64,000 nt of DNA from Micromonospora pallida (GTDB lineage: Bacteria; Actinomycetota; Actinomycetes; Mycobacteriales; Micromonosporaceae), in NCBI RefSeq assembly GCF_900090325.1, contig NZ_FMHW01000002.1, forward strand, positions 7,069,001-7,133,000. The letters are read 5' to 3'. Of the stretch, positions 59,924-64,000 are shown piece after piece. A program made the position numbers and the translations under genes. Numbering within the stretch: position 1 is the stretch's first letter; each line of letters opens with the position of its first letter. The notes under the pieces are model-generated. The model was not told the DNA's origin and did not search any database. It worked only from the letters and a program-made list of their open reading frames with translations.

Positions 59924-60855
59924 CGGATGTCCGCCTTTCCGGCCGTCAGGTCCAGGAAGACCCGTTCCAGGTCGGGTCGTTCGGTCGTCAGTTCGTGCAG
60001 TTCGACCCGGGCGGTCAGCGCGGCCCGGCCGACGGCTGGGGCGTCCACCCCGGCGACCAGGAGGCCACCCTGCCCGTCCGGCTCGACGGTGGCGGAGAGT
60101 TCCCGCAGCGCGGTGGTCAGTTCCTCGGCCTGCGGCGTGCGCACCCGCACGCGCGCGCCCTGGACCATCGACCCGGCGACCTCGTCCACCGGCCCCTGCC
60201 GGACCAGCCGGCCGGCCGCGATGATCACCACGTCGTCCGCGAGGAGCTGCATCTCCGAGAGCAGGTGGCTGGAGACCAGCACGGTCCGCCCCTGCTGGGC
60301 CAGCCCCTTGAGGAAGCCGCGCATCCAGCGGATTCCCTCCGGGTCGAGGCCGTTGGCCGGCTCGTCCAGGATCAGCACCCGGGGGTCGCCGAGCATCGCC
60401 GCGGCGATGCCGAGCCGCTGCTTCATGCCGAGCGAGTAGCCCTTGAACTTGCGCTCCGCGGCCGGCGTCAGGCCGACCATGGCCAGCGCCTCGTCGGCCC
60501 GCTGCTTCGGCAGACCGGCCGCCGCGCAGATCACCCGCAGGTGGTTGATTCCGGTACGCCCCTTGTGTGCGCTCGACGCCTCCAGCACCGCACCGACGTG
60601 CCGGAGCGGTTGAGCCAGGTCGGCGTACCGCGCTCCGCTGATGGTGGCCGTACCCGAGGTCGGGGTGACCAGGTTCAGCAGCATCCGCAACGTGGTGGTC
60701 TTCCCGGCGCCGTTCGGACCGAGGAAGCCGGTCACGCGGCCCGGCTGCACGGTGAACGACAGGTTGTCGACCGCTCGCACGTTGCGATACTGCTTCGTCA
60801 GGCCGGACACCACGATCCGACCGTTGTCGGCGGGGCTCCGCTGCCCGTCAGACAT
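59920..60855 (-). CDS. ABC transporter ATP-binding protein (exporter type)
   Basis: A 311-residue ATPase. Walker A GPNGAGKTT (about 47-55), signature YSLGMKQRLGIA, Walker B VLILDEPANGLDPEG and H-loop SSHLLSEM are complete. The C-terminal 90 residues are the DrrA-like regulatory extension. With the overlapping permease it makes a two-gene ABC-2 exporter. ATG 60855 with GGGGAGGAG upstream. Confidence 0.92.
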   Translation of the reverse strand: MSDGQRSPADNGRIVVSGLTKQYRNVRAVDNLSFTVQPGRVTGFLGPNGAGKTTTLRMLLNLVTPTSGTATISGARYADLAQPLRHVGAVLEASSAHKGRTGINHLRVICAAAGLPKQRADEALAMVGLTPAAERKFKGYSLGMKQRLGIAAAMLGDPRVLILDEPANGLDPEGIRWMRGFLKGLAQQGRTVLVSSHLLSEMQLLADDVVIIAAGRLVRQGPVDEVAGSMVQGARVRVRTPQAEELTTALRELSATVEPDGQGGLLVAGVDAPAVGRAALTARVELHELTTERPDLERVFLDLTAGKADIR

Positions 60856-61068
60856 CTTTCTCCTCCCCTGGCGCAGAGAAGCGCCGTTACCCAGCGTGAT
60901 GGCTGCGCCGGGCAAGGTCAATCACGCTCGACTCCGAGATGTGTCTCCACCTCAGGCAGGAGCCGGTCCTCCGCAGGGACTACAGCACCACCTTCGGTGG
61001 TCGCTCCATCACGGGAGGGGCCTCGTTGTGCGTGTTGGTGCTGCCCGCCCAGCGCGGCTTGCCGGTGG

Positions 61069-61812
61069 TCAGCCCGCGGGGAGGGCGATCCAGGTGGCCC
61101 GCGCGTGGGCGAGGAGACTGCCGTCCGGGCCGTACAGGCTGGAGTGCACCAGGGCCTTGCGCCCCTCGCCACCGCTCGCCGCACCGGTCACCACGCACTC
61201 GTCGCCGGGCCGGGGCAGCGCGGCGACGGCCACCGCGATCCGGCCCAGCACGTACGGACGGCCGGGCGCGATCACGGCCCAGCCACCGGGGCAGTCCAGC
61301 GCCGCCCAGACGGTCTCCGGACGCACCTCGGCCGGTGCCCGGAACGGTGCCGCCGTCCGGCCGTCGGGGAGGCGCCCCGGAAAGATCCGCAGCCCGTCGG
61401 GGTGCTCCGGACCGCAGACGTAGCAGCCGGGGAAGGGATGGTCGGTGAACCCGGGATAGTCGGCGGCGGCGGCCCGCGCCGTGGCCGGGTCCACCGCCGG
61501 CACGCTCGGGGCGAACCCCGCCACCCGCTCCACCTGGGCGACCAACGTTCCGTCCGGGTCCTGGACGTCGTGTCGCCCGGGCCGGTCCGTGGAGGGCGCC
61601 GAGCGCAGCGGCACACCGAGGGGCGGCGGTCGGCGCAGGGTCACCTCGACCGGCCCCGGCGCGCCGACGGCGTCCCCGCCGGAGCGAGCGCCGTCCGTCA
61701 GGCTGTCTGCACCAGACGGGCCACCGCCCGCGACGGTGGTGGCGAAGACCCCGGCACTCCAGCCGCCGTTGCCCGACCCGGGCGGTCCGTTGTAGCGCGC
61801 CTCGATGATCAT
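61069..61812 (-). CDS. Hypothetical protein, possible hot-dog-fold thioesterase-like
   Basis: A 247-residue soluble protein. A two-part structure (about 1-110 and 125-245) with a CYVCG motif near 130 and GWAVIAPGRPYVLGRIAV near 185 fits the double hot-dog proteins of actinomycetes annotated as hypothetical or thioesterase-like; the match is weak. No catalytic residue can be assigned. ATG 61812 chosen over an upstream in-frame start. It is divergent from the GNAT-PlsC pair. Confidence 0.6.
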   Translation of the reverse strand: MIIEARYNGPPGSGNGGWSAGVFATTVAGGGPSGADSLTDGARSGGDAVGAPGPVEVTLRRPPPLGVPLRSAPSTDRPGRHDVQDPDGTLVAQVERVAGFAPSVPAVDPATARAAAADYPGFTDHPFPGCYVCGPEHPDGLRIFPGRLPDGRTAAPFRAPAEVRPETVWAALDCPGGWAVIAPGRPYVLGRIAVAVAALPRPGDECVVTGAASGGEGRKALVHSSLYGPDGSLLAHARATWIALPAG

Positions 61813-61978
61813 CCGGTGGACCCTCCGTACCCCAGGTCGGCACCGATGCCGCCCTATCCGGCAGCCTTCCACCTCTCCCGCCGGCGGGGACGGGCGGGGG
61901 CGGGCGCTTGGCGGGCGTTCATTTGATCGACACCCGCCGAACCGGTACCTGGCAACCCGGGTCGCCTACACAGTGCTC

Positions 61979-62872
61979 ATGGCCGTTCCGCATGCCACTG
62001 GCACCCCACTGACGACCAGTGGATACACCCTGCACATCGCCGACGACCCGGCCGAGGTGGCAGCCGCCCAGCGGCTGCGGCACGAGGTCTTCGCCGTCGA
62101 ACTCGGCGCGACCCTGCGTTCCGGGACCGTCGGGCTGGACACCGACGACCTCGACCCCTGGTGCGACCACCTGATCGTCCGCGAGGAGCGGACCGGTGCG
62201 GTGGTCGGCACGTACCGGCTGCTGCCGCCCGGGCGCACCGACCGGCGGTACGCCGAGCAGGAGTTCGACCTGACCGCGTTCGACCCGCTCCGGGACGACC
62301 TGGTCGAGGTCGGCCGTTCCTGCGTGCACCCGGACCACCGCTCCGGTGCGGTGATCAACCTGATGTGGGCCGGCATCGTCCGCTACCTGCACCTGCGGGG
62401 CCGTCGGTGGCTCGGCGGCTGCGCCTCGGTGTCGGTGGCCGACGGCGGGCTCACCGCTGCCGGGGTGTGGGAACGGGTCCGGGCCGGGCACCTCGCGCCC
62501 CCGCCGCTGCGGGTCCGGCCGCACCGCCCCTGGTTCGCCGAGGCGGCTGCGGTCGCGGGGGAACGGGAGCGGAACCAGTCGGGCGTCGCCCTCGACACCA
62601 GCGGGTCGGTGGTGCCACCGCTGCTGCGCGGTTACCTGCGGCTGGGGGCCTGGGTCTGCGGCGAACCCGCGTACGACCCGGACTTCGCGGTGGCCGACTT
62701 CTACGTACTGCTCAGCCTGGACCGGATGAACCCGCGTTACCTGCGGCACTTCCTCGGCGAGTCGGCGACCGACGCGGCGAGGAGCCGGCCCGCCGGTGCA
62801 CCCGTGACCGCCGGGGCGGCGCTGCGGGCTGGCGGGGGCTCGCCCGGGCGCAGGGCCGGGGCCACGACGTGA
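61979..62872 (+). CDS. GNAT-type N-acyltransferase (OlsB-like)
   Basis: A 297-residue member of the autoinducer-synthase/OlsB branch of GNAT acyltransferases. AAAQRLRHEVFAVELG at the N-terminus, then GTYRLLPP, and FDPLRDDLVEVGRSCVHPDHR are the family hallmarks. Such enzymes transfer a 3-hydroxyacyl chain from acyl carrier protein to ornithine. Directly followed by, and overlapping (GTGA), a PlsC-type acyltransferase, which gives the OlsB-OlsA arrangement of ornithine-lipid synthesis. C-terminal residues 270-297 are low in complexity. Confidence 0.8.
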   Translation: MAVPHATGTPLTTSGYTLHIADDPAEVAAAQRLRHEVFAVELGATLRSGTVGLDTDDLDPWCDHLIVREERTGAVVGTYRLLPPGRTDRRYAEQEFDLTAFDPLRDDLVEVGRSCVHPDHRSGAVINLMWAGIVRYLHLRGRRWLGGCASVSVADGGLTAAGVWERVRAGHLAPPPLRVRPHRPWFAEAAAVAGERERNQSGVALDTSGSVVPPLLRGYLRLGAWVCGEPAYDPDFAVADFYVLLSLDRMNPRYLRHFLGESATDAARSRPAGAPVTAGAALRAGGGSPGRRAGATT

Positions 62873-63720
62873 CCACCGTCGGGTACGACCTGTGGCGTCC
62901 GCTCTCCGCGTGTGGCGCGGACTGCCTGCCGGCCGCCGGGCACCTGCCGGCCGTACCGGTCACCCGGCGGGCGGCCCGCCTGCTGGCCGTACTCGGCATG
63001 CTCCTGGCCGGGATCGGGCTGGTGGCCGCGTTCCCGCTGCTGCCCGCCGTCGCCCGGCGGGCCGGGTGTCGGGCCTGGGCGCGCGGTACGGTGCGGGCGT
63101 TCGGGGCGCGGCTGGTGGTGCGGGGCCGGCCGCCGCGCGGCCGGGCGCTGCTGGTCGCCAACCACGTCTCCTGGCTGGACGTGGTCGCGCTGCTCGCGGT
63201 CACCCCGGCCCGGATGCTGGCCAAGCGGGAGGTACGCGGCTGGCCGCTGGTCGGCCTCCTGGCGGCGGCGGCCGGCACGGTCTTCGTCGACCGGTCCCGG
63301 CCCCGTGAGCTGCCGGTGACCGTACGGCGGGTCGCCGACCTGCTCCGCGCGGGTCGGCCGGTCGCGGTCTATCCGGAGGGAACCACCTGGTGCGGTACGG
63401 TCGACCCGGTCCACGTCCGCCCCCGGCCGGGGTTCCGGCCAGCGGTGTTCCAGGCGGCGGTCGACACGGGTACGCCGGTCGTGCCGGTCCGGATCGGCTA
63501 CCGGTGCGCCGACGCCGGCGTCGACACCACCGCCCCGGCCTTCCTCGGCGAGGAGACCCTCTGGCGGTCGATGCGTCGGGTGCTCGCCATGCGGGACCTG
63601 GTGGTGTCGGTGACGGTCGGTGTGGCGCTGCACCCGGCGTCGGGCGCGGACCGGCGTGCCCTGGCTCGGACGGCGGAGTCCGCGCTGCGGCTGATGCCGG
63701 TGTGGAAGGGTGGTGCCTGA
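62869..63720 (+). CDS. PlsC-type 1-acyl-glycerol-phosphate acyltransferase (OlsA-like)
   Basis: A 283-residue acyltransferase with a hydrophobic N-terminal helix (about 34-58). The catalytic HX4D is in NHVSWLDV; the second motif VFVDRSRP and third motif YPEGTT are present. The GTG start overlaps the GNAT gene. In ornithine-lipid synthesis OlsA acylates lyso-ornithine lipid; a general lysophosphatidate role is the alternative. Confidence 0.85.
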   Translation: MTTVGYDLWRPLSACGADCLPAAGHLPAVPVTRRAARLLAVLGMLLAGIGLVAAFPLLPAVARRAGCRAWARGTVRAFGARLVVRGRPPRGRALLVANHVSWLDVVALLAVTPARMLAKREVRGWPLVGLLAAAAGTVFVDRSRPRELPVTVRRVADLLRAGRPVAVYPEGTTWCGTVDPVHVRPRPGFRPAVFQAAVDTGTPVVPVRIGYRCADAGVDTTAPAFLGEETLWRSMRRVLAMRDLVVSVTVGVALHPASGADRRALARTAESALRLMPVWKGGA

Positions 63721-63740
63721 GTCCGTTTCCGCGCACCGCC

Positions 63741-63770
63741 GACGCTTTCAGGGTTTTTGCAGGAAGCGTC
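63741..63770. promoter_or_regulatory. Inverted repeat between plsC-like gene and response regulator
   Basis: GACGCTT (63741-63747) and AAGCGTC (63764-63770) flank 16 bases including TTTTT. It could be a weak terminator for the acyltransferase gene or an operator for the regulator that starts about 30 bp downstream. Confidence 0.4.
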
Positions 63771-63798
63771 CAGCCCCGGCGCAGCGTCGTCGCGGATG

Positions 63799-64000
63799 AT
63801 GGCACGCATGGCCCCTACCCAGACCGAGGCGCGACTGCTCGTCGTCGAGGACGACCCGAACATCCTCGAACTCCTCTCCGCGAGCCTGCGCTTCGCCGGC
63901 TTCGACGTGGCGACGGCGACCAGCGGCAGCGCGGCGTTGAACGCCGCCAAGGACCACCGCCCCGACCTGGTCGTCCTCGACGTGATGCTGCCCGACCTTG
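63799..64000 (+). CDS. OmpR-type response regulator, 3' end outside window
   Basis: The first 67 codons of a receiver domain: LLVVEDDPNILELLSASLRFAGF and phospho-acceptor Asp61 in VVLDVMLPD. The conserved 'DPNILELLSASLRFAGF' style is that of OmpR/PhoB-type regulators. The effector domain is beyond position 64000. Start is uncertain among in-frame ATGs at 63796, 63799 and 63808. Confidence 0.8.
   Translation, partial: MARMAPTQTEARLLVVEDDPNILELLSASLRFAGFDVATATSGSAALNAAKDHRPDLVVLDVMLPDL

Overview
The window is very GC-rich, gene-dense actinobacterial chromosome. It carries WhiB-family regulators, the mycothiol-type SigR/RsrA pair, the 24-residue ribosomal protein bL37, nickel superoxide dismutase, the E2o-E1o fusion Kgd, a UPF0182 membrane protein, DUF5679, DUF5709 and DUF6104 proteins, and GTG/TTG starts throughout. 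Gene content and protein wording fit a Micromonosporaceae member (Micromonospora/Salinispora type). That family-level call is inference from recognition, not from a search. I see no transposase, integrase, phage gene, CRISPR array or rRNA.

Layout: 0-8 kb holds small housekeeping genes, a DUF2342-type zincin, a YlbL-type protease and UPF0182. 8-10 kb holds two identical initiator tRNA genes bracketing a secreted C39-like protein and a broken copy of it. 10-20 kb holds a lipoprotein solute-binding protein, purC, glpK, partner-switch (anti-sigma) ATPases, a MacS-type kinase with a LuxR-type regulator, and an SDR. 20-27 kb holds a GT4 glycosyltransferase, a DMT permease, hisN, rsgA, aroA, an SRAP protein and a WhiB protein. 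27-31 kb holds sigR-rsrA, bL37, a biotinyl carrier and a tandemly duplicated small secreted protein. 31-38 kb holds a TPR protein, a SIS-domain protein, a PdtaS-like kinase and a GT39 protein. 37.7-41.5 kb is an assimilatory sulfate operon (Cys-containing leader peptide, sir, zinc-ribbon protein, cysH, cbiX). 41.5-48 kb holds WhiB1/WblE, a lipid kinase, a GNAT, sodN/sodX, malic enzyme and a medium-chain dehydrogenase. 48-54 kb holds two paralogous secreted hydrolases and ackA-pta. 54.7-61 kb holds kgd and an ABC-2 exporter. 62-64 kb holds an OlsB/OlsA-like acyltransferase pair and the start of an OmpR-type regulator, cut by the window edge.

Regulatory features readable from sequence: a SigR-type promoter and an N-terminally extended sigR frame (SigR'-like); a cysteine leader ORF followed by a hairpin that can mask the sir ribosome-binding site; a CRP-type palindrome upstream of whiB1/wblE; and many strong hairpins in convergent intergenic regions. 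One family of inverted repeats, with a core like GCAGGGGTCCCCTGC, occurs four times, always between convergent genes.

Two reading-frame anomalies need attention. kgd is frameshifted at a run of five C (plus strand), and aroA runs in frame into rsgA with no stop, also at a run of five C. One extra base in each run would restore the expected gene structures, so both may be sequence errors. Genuine frameshift/fusion or -1 slippage cannot be excluded from the sequence alone.
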